This document shows, piece after piece, positions 55,794-64,000 of a stretch of 64,000 nt of DNA. The position numbers were made by a program, and so were the translations under genes. This DNA is from UBA2705 sp963977125. Its GTDB lineage: Bacteria; Pseudomonadota; Alphaproteobacteria; Micavibrionales; Micavibrionaceae. The stretch covers positions 124,001-188,000 of the forward strand of contig CAXBNJ010000001.1 of assembly GCA_963977125.1 (NCBI GenBank), in the 5' to 3' direction. Each line of letters begins with the position of its first letter. The stretch's first letter is position 1. Below the pieces are notes generated by a model that was not told the origin of the DNA, searched no databases, and saw nothing but the letters and a program-made list of their open reading frames with translations.

Positions 55794-57802
55794 AGCTGTT
55801 TAAACAAAATATGCGAAAACAACGCAAAAGACGCGGCCAAAATGGCGCGGTGATTAAGCAGCATAGCGCGCGTATTAATCGTAAACGATTAAGTGCGACG
55901 GGGCTGAAGCGCCAATATGATAGTGTCAAAATATTCTCTCGCCGCGCTTTTGTTGTGGCGGCATTTCAAGGCATTTTATTGTCAGTTCTGGGGGCGCGGC
56001 TCGCATGGCTGCAGGTTGTTAAAGGCGAAAAATATCACACTTTATCTGAAAAAAACCGTATCGATTTAAAAATGCTGGCGCCATCGCGCGGCGAGGTTCT
56101 GGACCGTAATGGCAAAAAAATGGCGATTAACGATGATAATTACCGTGTCGTGGTTGTGCCAGAGCAAACAAAAAACCTAGAGGAATTACTCTGGCATTTA
56201 GCCAAATATATTGATTTGGAAGAACGTCAAATTCGCAAGATTATCCGCCGCGCAGGACAGCAAGCGAGTTATTTGCCTGTTGAAGTCAAAGATCAGCTGA
56301 GTTGGAAAGAAGTGGCGGCGATAGAAGTGAACCTTCCTGATTTTGCTGGTGTGACGGTTGAGGTCGGCGATATACGCCAATATCCATTTAGTGAAGCGAT
56401 GGCACATGTAACAGGCTATGTTGGCATAGTTAATAAATCAGAACTGGCTAAAGGTGATAAATTATTACGCTTACCCGGATTTCGAATTGGTAAAGATGGG
56501 TTGGAAAAGCGCTTTGATGAGGAGATGCGCGGTAAAGCAGGGCAGGCTCAGGTCGAGGTGAATGTTGTTGGCCGCGAAGTGCGCGAGCTCTCACGCATTG
56601 CCCCGATGATCGGTAAGTCGGTGACGTTATCACTGGATGCTGAACTGCAAATCGGTGCTTATGCGCGGCTGTCTAAAGAGATTAGCGCCAGCGCGGTTGT
56701 GATGGATGTTCATAGTGGCGCGGTCTATTGCATGGCATCTTACCCAAGCTATGATCCTAATTTATTCACCCAAGGCTTGCCTTTGGATGTGTGGGAAGGC
56801 TGGCGGACTAATCCGGGGCATCCTCTGACGAATAAAACAATTTCAGGCCAATACCCACCGGGCTCGACTTTTAAAATGATCAGTGCATTGGCGGGGCTGC
56901 AAACGGGGGATATACGCCCGAATGACACAGTGTTTTGCCCTGGGCACTATCAATTAGGGAGAGATAAATTCCACTGTTGGCGTAAGGCTGGCCATGGGAA
57001 AATAAACTTAGAAAACTCCTTATCGCAATCTTGCGATACGTTTTATTACAAGCATTCTACTGAAGTTGGTATTGAGAAAATTGCGGAAGTGGCACGTCAG
57101 TTTGGTTTGGGGCAAAAAACAGGCATTGAATTGCCCGGAGAGCGCCCAGGACTTATTCCGGACAAAGATTGGAAGTATGGGCGCATGGGCACGCGCTGGC
57201 AGCCTGGTGAGACTGTGGTGGCGAGTATCGGACAAGGTTACTTATTAACTACACCATTGCAATTGGCTATGATGGTTAGTCGCTTGGTTAATGGCGGCTA
57301 TGCGGTCGAGCCTTGGATGACAGGCGTTGTTGGACAAGATATGCGTAAGCTGCAGCCTTGGCCAAAAATGGATTTCGATCCACGGCATTTAAATATGTTA
57401 TGCCAAGGTATGGAATCGGTGATGAATAGCTCACGCGGTACAGCGCGCGCGGCACAAATTAACAATCCCGCTTTTGCATTTGCAGGGAAAACGGGAACTT
57501 CGCAGGTCGCGAGAATTTCAAAAGAGCAGCGCGCTGCCGGCACGCTACAAGCTGAACTGGCATGGAAAAGTCGCCATCATGCTTTATTTGTCGGTTATGC
57601 GCCGTTTAAAAATCCACGTTATGCCGTTTCTGTTGTTGTTGAGCACGGTGAAAGTGGCTCAGGCGCGGCAGCACCCTTGGCGCGTGATTTGCTTTTATTG
57701 GCGCAACAGATTGACCCAGCAAGTAAGCCGCTTGTTGAAATGAGCAGCGGCATGGAACATATTCGACCGAGAAGACGCCGCGTAGATGGGGGGCATGAGT
57801 AA
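55790..57802 (+). CDS. mrdA: peptidoglycan transpeptidase PBP2
   Basis: A 670-residue class B penicillin-binding protein for lateral wall cross-linking. An unusually long, basic cytoplasmic tail (about 50 residues) precedes one membrane helix (about 53-75). The pedestal holds PSRGEVLDRNGKKMA. The transpeptidase has S359 in STFK, SCD at 414-416 and KTGTS from K567. It works with RodA, encoded four bases downstream. Confidence 0.97.
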   Translation: MKLFKQNMRKQRKRRGQNGAVIKQHSARINRKRLSATGLKRQYDSVKIFSRRAFVVAAFQGILLSVLGARLAWLQVVKGEKYHTLSEKNRIDLKMLAPSRGEVLDRNGKKMAINDDNYRVVVVPEQTKNLEELLWHLAKYIDLEERQIRKIIRRAGQQASYLPVEVKDQLSWKEVAAIEVNLPDFAGVTVEVGDIRQYPFSEAMAHVTGYVGIVNKSELAKGDKLLRLPGFRIGKDGLEKRFDEEMRGKAGQAQVEVNVVGREVRELSRIAPMIGKSVTLSLDAELQIGAYARLSKEISASAVVMDVHSGAVYCMASYPSYDPNLFTQGLPLDVWEGWRTNPGHPLTNKTISGQYPPGSTFKMISALAGLQTGDIRPNDTVFCPGHYQLGRDKFHCWRKAGHGKINLENSLSQSCDTFYYKHSTEVGIEKIAEVARQFGLGQKTGIELPGERPGLIPDKDWKYGRMGTRWQPGETVVASIGQGYLLTTPLQLAMMVSRLVNGGYAVEPWMTGVVGQDMRKLQPWPKMDFDPRHLNMLCQGMESVMNSSRGTARAAQINNPAFAFAGKTGTSQVARISKEQRAAGTLQAELAWKSRHHALFVGYAPFKNPRYAVSVVVEHGESGSGAAAPLARDLLLLAQQIDPASKPLVEMSSGMEHIRPRRRRVDGGHE

Positions 57803-57805
57803 GCT

Positions 57806-58936
57806 ATGAGACATATGTCATCTTTATCTGGTGAGCGTGACACCATTTTATTAAAGCTTAAACGCTTCCATTGGGGCATGTTGGCTTTAATCTTTATTGT
57901 AACCTCGATCGGGCTGTTATCGCTTTATTCTGCCGCAGGGGGCAGTGTCTCGCCATGGGCAAGCCGCCAATTTATGCGGTTTATATTTGCGATTTTTGTT
58001 ATGGTCTTCATTGCTCTGGTCGATATTAAATGGTGGTTCCGTTTATCCTATTTGGCCTTTGCGGGCGGTATTGCTTTATTGTTAATCGTTGAGATTATGG
58101 GGCATGTTGGCATGGGCGCGCAGCGCTGGATCAATCTGGGCTTTATGAAGCTGCAACCTTCAGAGCTCATGAAAATTGCAGTGATCATGGCGCTGGCGCG
58201 TTTTTATGCTGTAAAGACGCCTGAGGAAATTCGACGCCTATGGATGCTTATTCCCCCGCTGGGCATTATTCTCTTGCCCGTAGCGCTGGTCTTATTACAA
58301 CCTGATTTGGGAACCTCTCTAATGATTATTATGGGCGGCGCAGCGGTTATATTTTTAGCGGGCGTGCCCGTTTGGATCTTTATTGCATCGGGAGCCTTAG
58401 TGGTGGCGGCGATCCCCGTGGCTTGGCAGTTCATGCATAGTTATCAAAAGCAGCGTGTGTTGACTTTTCTTGATCCGGAATCAGACCCTTTAGGGGCGGG
58501 CTATCATATTACACAATCAAAAATCGCGCTTGGCTCTGGCGGTATTGAAGGTAAAGGCTTCTTACAAAGTACGCAAAGCCGTCTTAACTTTTTACCTGAA
58601 AAGCAAACGGATTTTATCTTTACGCTCTGGGCTGAAGAATGGGGCTTAGTCGGCGGGGTGTTCTTGCTTCTTGTTTTGGCTGGGCTGTTTGCCTATGGCC
58701 TATACATAGCACTATGCTGCCGCCACGCTTATGGGCGCTTGCTGGCCATGGGCTTAATGGTCAATTTTTCACTCTATGTCTTTATTAATATTGGTATGGT
58801 TATGGGACTGATGCCCGTTGTGGGGGCGCCGCTGCCTTTGGTCTCATATGGCGGTACATCAATGCTCGCCGCAATGATTTGTTTCGGCTTGATCATGTCC
58901 TGCGCCATTCACCGTGATAGTAAGATGCAAAAATAG
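57806..58936 (+). CDS. rodA: lateral-wall peptidoglycan glycosyltransferase RodA
   Basis: A 376-residue SEDS protein with about ten membrane segments, which polymerises lipid II during elongation with PBP2. Family motifs GAQRWINLG, LQPSELMKIA, LLQPDLGTSL, FLPEKQTDFIF and LVSYGGTSML are present; the FLPEKQTDFIF motif separates RodA from FtsW. It ends the mre operon; a bidirectional terminator follows. Confidence 0.96.
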   Translation: MRHMSSLSGERDTILLKLKRFHWGMLALIFIVTSIGLLSLYSAAGGSVSPWASRQFMRFIFAIFVMVFIALVDIKWWFRLSYLAFAGGIALLLIVEIMGHVGMGAQRWINLGFMKLQPSELMKIAVIMALARFYAVKTPEEIRRLWMLIPPLGIILLPVALVLLQPDLGTSLMIIMGGAAVIFLAGVPVWIFIASGALVVAAIPVAWQFMHSYQKQRVLTFLDPESDPLGAGYHITQSKIALGSGGIEGKGFLQSTQSRLNFLPEKQTDFIFTLWAEEWGLVGGVFLLLVLAGLFAYGLYIALCCRHAYGRLLAMGLMVNFSLYVFINIGMVMGLMPVVGAPLPLVSYGGTSMLAAMICFGLIMSCAIHRDSKMQK

Positions 58937-58956
58937 AGATATGAAGCGTGAGCATT

Positions 58957-58990
58957 AAAAAAGGCGGACAAATAAATGTCCGCCTTTTTA
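58957..58990. terminator. bidirectional terminator between rodA and grxD
   Basis: AAAAAGGCGGACA (58958-58970) pairs perfectly with TGTCCGCCTTTTT (58977-58989). Each side offers an A/T run, so it serves the convergent rodA and glutaredoxin genes. Confidence 0.9.
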
Positions 58991-59009
58991 TTGATTATGT
59001 TTCTTAAGC

Positions 59010-59348
59010 TTAAGCAGCCGCGTTAAATTCAACGCCTTTATCTGTGAGCAATTCAGCGAGTTCGCCTGTTTCATACATTTCGCGTACAATATCGCAGCCG
59101 CCAATAAATTCACCCTTAACGTAAAGCTGCGGAATTGTTGGCCAATTGCTAAATTCTTTAATACCTTCACGAATGTCATTATCTTCTAAGATATTGAAAT
59201 CGTTAAATGTAACACCAAGCTGAGAGAGTACTTGGACAACAGCAGCAGAAAAACCGCATTGTGGGAAGATTGCAGTGCCTTTTAAAAATAGCACGACATC
59301 ATTTTCGCCAATTTCTTTTTTTATGCGCTCAAAAATTATATTTTCCAT
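59010..59348 (-). CDS. grxD: monothiol glutaredoxin Grx4
   Basis: A 112-residue monothiol glutaredoxin. The CGFS active site begins at C31 (PQCGFSA), and WPTIPQLYVKGEFIGGCDIV is the glutathione-binding stretch. Such proteins carry a 2Fe-2S cluster with BolA partners and serve iron-sulfur delivery. The bolA-like gene lies 53 bases upstream on the same strand, which supports that pairing. Length is normal. Confidence 0.95.
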   Translation of the reverse strand: MENIIFERIKKEIGENDVVLFLKGTAIFPQCGFSAAVVQVLSQLGVTFNDFNILEDNDIREGIKEFSNWPTIPQLYVKGEFIGGCDIVREMYETGELAELLTDKGVEFNAAA

Positions 59349-59401
59349 CAGATGTTCCTTTTATTCGTATTTTTTGAAATATGTAGATTGACCTTAAATG
59401 A

Positions 59402-59638
59402 TCAGCTATTTGGTGTGAATGTTTGCAACGCCAAAGCGTGTAATTCGTTACCCATCTTACCTTCAAGGGCAGAATAGACAATCTGGTGCTGCTGCACGCG
59501 CGATTTACCTTCAAAGGCTGCTGATGTGATGTAAGCGGCGTAATGATCGCCATCACCGCGCAAATCTTCAATACGCACTTCTGCATCGGGCAGAGCTTTT
59601 TTTATCATATCGGTGATTTCGGAGGCTTGCATGGCCAT
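59402..59638 (-). CDS. BolA/IbaG-family protein
   Basis: A 78-residue BolA-fold protein. ALPDAEVRIEDLRGDGDHYAA and the HQIVYSALEGKMGNELHALAL C-terminal helix region fit the IbaG-like branch. It likely binds the cluster of the glutaredoxin encoded just downstream. I keep the first ATG (59638), 11 bases after AGGA. The PurL-like gene lies 133 bases upstream. Confidence 0.93.
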   Translation of the reverse strand: MAMQASEITDMIKKALPDAEVRIEDLRGDGDHYAAYITSAAFEGKSRVQQHQIVYSALEGKMGNELHALALQTFTPNS

Positions 59639-59771
59639 TATTTATAATTCCTATCGCTTTATTGTTCGCTTTATTGTGTTCACTATATCTTATTCTTACT
59701 CTTATATATATGAAATTCTCATTCGGAAAAGCAAGGGCAAACATAAGATTAACCCCATTGGGCTAAGCGCC

Positions 59772-60893
59772 TTAGTCTGATTTCAGTTCAGATATCTTTA
59801 TTTTTTGGTTATTGAAGCTCAAAACATCGTCTTCGGTGTTGCCAATTTCAACAAGGCTAATGGATTCATCCTGCGCGGCCACTTCAAATTTAGCCATATC
59901 GGCAGTGTTCAGTGTGACAATATAGCGCGCTTGGTCTTCACCATACCAAAAACTGGCCGAGCCAATACCACCAACGCCCGCACCAATAGAAGATTGTACT
60001 GCCATATCAGCCAAGGCCAGGCCAATACCGCCAATAGACACGCTATGACAGGCTGATAAATAACCTTGCTTGTGCATGGTTGCAATAAAGCGTGCCAGTT
60101 TAATTTCACGATCATAATGTATAGACGGCATACACCCTTCTTCGGCTTTATGGGCATCGTGGACATAGGCCGATAAGCCAATATGGCCATGTTCGCGCCC
60201 TAAAATATAAATATGCTGATCTTCTTTCATGAACTGATTGAGAAGGGGGGCTGTTTGCGCTTCTTCAAATACGCCAAGGCCAAATAATGTGATGCTGAAA
60301 GCCGCTTGATCCGTTTCAATTTCTAAACAATCATTGGCTTCGGGGCAGTTCAGTGCCGTGCCTGCTTCGTGAAGGCCTTGTAGGAATTGGGTTATATGCG
60401 TTGTTTGATCGCTCATATTGGCGAGCGTTATTTTTACGCCATAATTAATAGGTTGAGCGGCGTTGCTCGCAATTTCGCGATAAAGCTCAGCGGCGGCGCG
60501 TTTTCCTGCTTCATAAGGGTCATTCAACCAATAAAGAGGCACGCTAAATCGCGTTAATGTTATATCGGTGAGAGCGCTTTTTAGGCGGCGTGTATGCAGT
60601 ATGTTTTTTGAGCTATAGACCGCTTTTAAACCATTAGGGATTGATTGGTCGAGTAAGGGATAATCATCGTCATCTAAATCAGCGTGCGCGTCGATATCAG
60701 CACTAAGCTTTTGGGGCGCTGTCGCGCTCGCTTCAAGGCCGAGTTTTTTGTTGAATGTCTGGTCATAGGGCTCTGCGGTAAGCGGTTCCTCTATAAATGT
60801 ATGGTCAACTAAATTGCGTTCAATAGCATCGGTATCAGCGTTGAGCTGCTCGAGTAATTCATCACGGATTTTTTGTACGATTGCTTCGATCAT
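59772..60893 (-). CDS. half-length, degenerate PurL-like protein
   Basis: A 373-residue protein whose residues 120-350 resemble the second half of formylglycinamidine ribonucleotide synthase (PurL): DPYEAGKRAAAELYREIA (125-142), ITLANMSDQ (155-163; family: CLNFGNP), LNCPEANDCLEIETD (181-195; family: PVVSGNVSLYNET), HIYILGREHGHIG (227-239), CHSVSIGGIGLALADMAV (282-299; family: HDVSDGGLAVALAEMA) and WYGEDQARYIVTL (316-328). PurL itself is about 740 residues, so the first half is absent; an acidic, unrelated region (about 20-115) stands in its place. Key motif residues (HD, SDGG, SGNVS) are changed, so catalysis is doubtful. bolA and grxD follow, the usual order after purL. An in-frame TTG at 60950 is less likely as start. 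Confidence 0.72.
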   Translation of the reverse strand: MIEAIVQKIRDELLEQLNADTDAIERNLVDHTFIEEPLTAEPYDQTFNKKLGLEASATAPQKLSADIDAHADLDDDDYPLLDQSIPNGLKAVYSSKNILHTRRLKSALTDITLTRFSVPLYWLNDPYEAGKRAAAELYREIASNAAQPINYGVKITLANMSDQTTHITQFLQGLHEAGTALNCPEANDCLEIETDQAAFSITLFGLGVFEEAQTAPLLNQFMKEDQHIYILGREHGHIGLSAYVHDAHKAEEGCMPSIHYDREIKLARFIATMHKQGYLSACHSVSIGGIGLALADMAVQSSIGAGVGGIGSASFWYGEDQARYIVTLNTADMAKFEVAAQDESISLVEIGNTEDDVLSFNNQKIKISELKSD

Positions 60894-60959
60894 CTTTATG
60901 GCCTTATGTGTAAAGAGCTTAATATTAACCGCGACATGGCGGTTAAGCAAGACTATGTA

Positions 60960-61544
60960 CTAAACGGGTTTAAAATCAAGCCGCATTTGTTTGGCGGGCT
61001 CTAGGCTTGTGATTAAATCATCTAATTTGAAGTAGTCATCTAATGTTATGCCGTTAAATGGGTCTGTTTGAATAAAATAGGGCAATTGCCATGGGAAAAA
61101 ATCATTATCATCATCAATAATAATATAGCGTGTATGCTCATCGCCATAGTGATGTAGCCACGCGTCAATTTCTTTCCCTCTTATCGCATCGTTAAAATCT
61201 CTGCCATAAGGTGTGCGCCAGCTGTTTTTGGCCACGGCATGGAACTTAATTGAATAAGGAATATGTTCTAAGCCTGAAGCTGCAATTAACCGTTTATGGG
61301 CATTTTTAAGTGTGCTCACAATTTCAGCTTTACTATGAGTACGCCATGTCGAGCTGCAGACAAGTCTTATTTCTTGATGATCTGCGCATAATTTATTTAA
61401 GAAGCCAACGGCAATGGGGCTTAATGGCGGGTTATCTTCCTGAGCGTTAAACTTATCAGAAAGTTTATTCGGTAGCGCGCATGAGATGTCATGATTATTA
61501 ACAACGCCATCCCAATCAAGAAATACAATGATCTTTTCGTTCAT
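60960..61544 (-). CDS. HAD-fold protein (HAD_SAK type)
   Basis: A 194-residue protein with haloacid dehalogenase motifs: FLDWDGVVN at 8-16 with D10 and D12, a CSSTWR segment (motif II) and IIIDDDND (motif IV). The combination of SSTWR, GKEIDAWL and YIIIDDD fits the HAD_SAK domain found alone and in RNA-repair fusions. No cap domain is evident. A longer reading frame reaches 61760, but its N-terminal part opposes the next gene and looks spurious; 61544 has AAGGA upstream. Substrate unknown. It lies 66 bases before the PurL-like gene. Confidence 0.75.
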   Translation of the reverse strand: MNEKIIVFLDWDGVVNNHDISCALPNKLSDKFNAQEDNPPLSPIAVGFLNKLCADHQEIRLVCSSTWRTHSKAEIVSTLKNAHKRLIAASGLEHIPYSIKFHAVAKNSWRTPYGRDFNDAIRGKEIDAWLHHYGDEHTRYIIIDDDNDFFPWQLPYFIQTDPFNGITLDDYFKLDDLITSLEPAKQMRLDFKPV

Positions 61545-61647
61545 ATTAATGGTCCTTATAAGGCCCATAAAAGCATCTAATAAGGGCGCTGTCAATATGA
61601 GAGCTAGAGCGAGGGAAACTGAAATGCGACAAAAATGTGACTCAAAT

Positions 61648-61677
61648 TTGACAGCCTTATGACAATTGAGGTATAAA
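61648..61677 (+). promoter_or_regulatory. strong sigma-70-type promoter
   Basis: TTGACA (61648-61653), 18 bases, TATAAA (61672-61677). Both hexamers are near consensus. The predicted start site is about 61684, 24 bases before the ATG of the 129-residue protein gene. Confidence 0.7.
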
Positions 61678-61707
61678 GGTTCTAGTTTATAACTCAGGAT
61701 CACTAAG

Positions 61708-62097
61708 ATGATAGATTGTAACGCAGACATACAGAAGGAAGAAGGCATAAAAGGGGCCATGCTTCTCGCTTTTAATAATTTAGGGCTGCGGACTCTTGAG
61801 CCAACATCACCCAGCCAGTTTAAGCCCGAACGTATTGGTCAATCTATCTTGCGTGCTAAGCGCGTTATTTGTGAAGATAGAACAGCGCGCAATCATGGGC
61901 ATTGTGAAGAAAAAAAGGATATTGAAGTAAGTTTTGGATCTGCCGTAGAGAAAACGGACAAAAAAGATCAAGAAAGCAGCGCCCCTTACAATAATAAGGC
62001 TACGGGCTATTGTAGCGTCACAACTCAAGTAAATGATTATATTTATAAGCGGCGCGAACAGGGTGAGGATGATTTTGAGCCACCTATAGATGCATAA
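61708..62097 (+). CDS. hypothetical protein, 129 residues
   Basis: A hydrophilic protein I do not recognise, with a high share of Glu, Lys and Asp and no membrane segment or signal peptide. The N-terminal third (about 12-55) looks helical; the rest is charged and probably flexible. Support for a real gene: a near-consensus promoter, AGGA about eight bases before the ATG, and a second unknown small gene following on the same strand after 91 bases. Confidence 0.55.
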   Translation: MIDCNADIQKEEGIKGAMLLAFNNLGLRTLEPTSPSQFKPERIGQSILRAKRVICEDRTARNHGHCEEKKDIEVSFGSAVEKTDKKDQESSAPYNNKATGYCSVTTQVNDYIYKRREQGEDDFEPPIDA

Positions 62098-62188
62098 ATA
62101 GCCATGAGCAAGAGCTTATTGATAATTAACTTGATTTTTTATGTAAATTAATATAGCCTGTTGCCAGTTAATTGAAAAGGAATAGGCC

Positions 62189-62596
62189 ATGCAAGAATGT
62201 TCGCATTATAAATCTGAAGTTTACGCAGAAGCATCAAAAGCTGTTTTAAAATCTGCGCCAGATCTTTTGGCAGGCTCTCATATCGAGCCGTCTATTTTCA
62301 CGCTCTATAACCAAGTGGTTGTAAAATCTGTGAAGAGCGTTAAATTCGACCCAACTAATCTCAATACTGCATTTAAGGATAATCTTGCTGAGGTGATTGA
62401 CGGTATACCATTATGTATTCGTGGCTTTGGCTATTTCGAGCAATATCTAGAAGATGCCTTTAATACAGTTTCCGCTTCAGAAGAAAAATCGACAAATGTT
62501 AAGAGTTTTGCGCAGCAAGTGGCGGATAGAGCCGTGGTCTGCGTGGCCGCAAAGGCAGACCCTTTTGATAAGCTGCTTAGTCAATATAAGCTATAA
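62189..62596 (+). CDS. hypothetical protein, 135 residues
   Basis: A soluble, mostly helical protein I do not recognise. It has no signal peptide; four cysteines are spread along it. AAAAGGAA, eight or so bases before the ATG, is a good ribosome-binding site. Composition matches the other genes here. Convergent with nadK, 28 bases between stops, with no clear terminator. Confidence 0.6.
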   Translation: MQECSHYKSEVYAEASKAVLKSAPDLLAGSHIEPSIFTLYNQVVVKSVKSVKFDPTNLNTAFKDNLAEVIDGIPLCIRGFGYFEQYLEDAFNTVSASEEKSTNVKSFAQQVADRAVVCVAAKADPFDKLLSQYKL

Positions 62597-62624
62597 TTCA
62601 GATCTCGGGTAAACCATAACAGGC

Positions 62625-63386
62625 TTACACCATAAATTGCTCATTCAAAATACGCTCATCGAGGTTCTGATCAGGATCAAACATTAAGCGACGCTCTATG
62701 CTGCGTGATTGCCAGATCGTTATTTCTTTAATATTTTTCACTTCAATAGAATCAGCATTCGCGCTAACGGGGCGGTTAACCGGATCATGAACCTCTAAGC
62801 GTATCTCATGGTGCTGCGGTAATAAAGCGCCGCGCCATCGGCGTGGTCTAAAAGGGCTGATGGGCGTAAGGGCGAGGAGGTTTGCTGTTAGCGGCATAAT
62901 CGGGCCATGCGCTGAGAAATTATAAGCCGTTGATCCTGCGGGTGAGGCGAGCATAACGCCATCGGCGACCAGTTCTTCCATGCGTAATTTACCATCAACA
63001 TAAATGGCAATTTTAGCCGCTTGACGGGATGATCGGAATAGTGCGACTTCGTTAAAGGCGACACGTTCAATCGTTTCACCATCGCAAGTCATGGCGCGCA
63101 TGCGTAATGGGTGAATATCAATCGTCTCAGCGGCTTCTAACCGTTCAATCAGATTGTCGGGATTATACGCATTCATTAAAAAACCGACAGAGCCTTTATT
63201 CATGCCGTAAACCGGAAGATCATAGCTGGCTTTGTTATGAAGGGTATCGAGTAAAGTGCCATCACCGCCAAGGGGGATAATAACTTTGGCCTGATCAAAA
63301 GGCGCTTGACCATAACGGTCTATAAGCTCAGCCAGTGCGGCTTGGGCTTCGTCATGGTCAGCAGCAATAAAATGAATATGTTTCAT
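62625..63386 (-). CDS. nadK: NAD kinase
   Basis: A 253-residue NAD kinase that makes NADP. The GGDGT motif is at 40-44, GMNKGSVGFLMN follows, and SPAGSTAYNFSAHGP is the conserved second motif. Length is slightly short but normal for alphaproteobacteria. It lies 46 bases downstream of pyrE on the same strand. Confidence 0.96.
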   Translation of the reverse strand: MKHIHFIAADHDEAQAALAELIDRYGQAPFDQAKVIIPLGGDGTLLDTLHNKASYDLPVYGMNKGSVGFLMNAYNPDNLIERLEAAETIDIHPLRMRAMTCDGETIERVAFNEVALFRSSRQAAKIAIYVDGKLRMEELVADGVMLASPAGSTAYNFSAHGPIMPLTANLLALTPISPFRPRRWRGALLPQHHEIRLEVHDPVNRPVSANADSIEVKNIKEITIWQSRSIERRLMFDPDQNLDERILNEQFMV

Positions 63387-63432
63387 TTGTTAACTCTATC
63401 AGTTCATTCGCTTTAACGAAAGTGATTAAGCG

Positions 63433-64000
63433 CTATACGGCTTCACTATATTGCGCTTGCCAGCCCGTAGGGTCTTGTAAAAACTGTTTAACTTCGCCGA
63501 GAACAGACTCATCAAAATAGCTCATATCTTCAGCGGTCTTAAGCACAGCCCACCAATCGGTTAGGCTGTGAAGCGTAATGCCTAAATCTTTCATATTATC
63601 GTCACTGGCTTTGAATATACCGTAATGGAACACCACAAAAGCATGTTCAACATTGGCGCCAGCTTCGCGTAGGACATCAACAAATAATTTTTTTGAACCG
63701 CCATCGGTTTGTAAGTCTTCGATAAGCGCGACATTTTTACCGTTTTCATCCATGCAGCCTTCGATTTGCGCAAGACGACCAAAGCCTTTTGGTTTTTTGC
63801 GTACGTAAAGCATTGGGATATCCATGCGCTCTGAAATAAAGGCCGCATAAGGAATGCCCGCAGTTTCACCGCCTGCGAGTAAATCGAGGGGCTTATCTTT
63901 TGTGGCTTCTTTCAGCATTGCGGCGGCATCATCCATTAATTGTGTGCGTTCAGCAGGGAATGAAATCAGACGGCGGCAATCAATATATACAGGGCTTTTT
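63433..64000 (-). CDS. pyrE: orotate phosphoribosyltransferase, N-terminus beyond the window
   Basis: At least 188 residues of OPRTase, which joins orotate to PRPP in pyrimidine synthesis. Reading upstream of the ATG at 63936 stays open to the window edge and gives KSPVYIDCRRLISFP, a family signature, so that ATG is internal and the gene is cut. The PRPP loop VALIEDLQTDGGSK is present. The start of the gene lies outside the window. Confidence 0.92.
   Translation of the reverse strand, partial: KSPVYIDCRRLISFPAERTQLMDDAAAMLKEATKDKPLDLLAGGETAGIPYAAFISERMDIPMLYVRKKPKGFGRLAQIEGCMDENGKNVALIEDLQTDGGSKKLFVDVLREAGANVEHAFVVFHYGIFKASDDNMKDLGITLHSLTDWWAVLKTAEDMSYFDESVLGEVKQFLQDPTGWQAQYSEAV

Noticed and set aside
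61545..61760. N-terminal extension of the HAD-fold protein
   Set aside because: The extra residues overlap the divergent small gene and its promoter and precede the conserved MNEKIIVFLDWDG start.
1..64000. tRNA, rRNA, insertion sequence or CRISPR array
   Set aside because: No cloverleaf-like segment, transposase motif, or spaced repeat array was seen on either strand by reading; a tRNAscan or repeat search could still reveal a small RNA.

Overview
The window is a 64 kb stretch of an alphaproteobacterial chromosome of moderate to low G+C. The evidence is the complete alphaproteobacterial division and cell-wall cluster, a long-linker FtsZ ending in the DIPAFLRR peptide, transhydrogenase split into PntAA/PntAB/PntB, the rpmJ form typical of the class, an mreBCD-mrdA-rodA rod-shape operon, and clustered GANTC (CcrM-type) sites in front of rsmH and ftsZ. 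A free-living or predatory lineage such as the Micavibrio group would fit, but the sequence alone does not settle the order or family. No tRNA, rRNA, insertion sequence or CRISPR array was seen.

Layout. 1-7.6 kb: a divergent heptose-adenylyltransferase-like protein, acnA, a glutamine-synthetase-like protein, an alpha/beta hydrolase and a sterol-desaturase/creatininase fusion. 8-24.5 kb: the dcw cluster rsmH-ftsL-ftsI-murE-murF-mraY-murD-ftsW-murG-murC-murB-ddl-ftsQ-ftsA, tightly packed with many ATGA overlaps and without mraZ. 24.6-26.7 kb: a UspA plus two YeeE/YedE genes, behind an FNR/FixK-like box, sit between ftsA and ftsZ. 26.7-29 kb: ftsZ, behind a leader holding five DnaA-box-like sites and two GANTC sites. 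29-36 kb, minus strand: ligA, recN, bamD, a queuosine-salvage-like gene and lpxC, which look like the usual ftsZ-lpxC-bamD-recN-ligA block turned round. 36-41.4 kb, minus strand: a small protein, a lysophospholipase-like hydrolase, pntB, pntAB, pntAA with a lysine/alanine-rich tail, and a hypothetical gene.

41.5-52.1 kb: a type I secretion module (TolC-like outer membrane protein, LapB-like ABC transporter, HlyD-like adaptor), a CHASE2 adenylate/guanylate cyclase, and a convergent large FecR/FG-GAP protein that is the probable exported substrate. 52.3-59 kb: a DUF3307 membrane protein, rpmJ, then mreB-mreC-mreD-mrdA-rodA. 59-61.5 kb, minus strand: monothiol glutaredoxin, BolA-like protein, a half-length degenerate PurL-like protein at the place where purL is expected, and a HAD-fold phosphatase-like protein. 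61.7-64 kb: two unknown small proteins, nadK, and a pyrE gene cut by the window edge.

Most of the window serves envelope growth: precursor synthesis (murA-type steps absent, murB-G, ddl, mraY), septal synthesis (ftsI, ftsW, ftsQLAZ), lateral synthesis (mreBCD, mrdA, rodA), outer membrane assembly (bamD, lpxC) and surface protein export. The least ordinary parts are the degenerate or fused enzymes (PurL half, RfaE-like, glutamine-synthetase-like, desaturase-creatininase), the ftsZ leader, and the secretion/cyclase/adhesin module.
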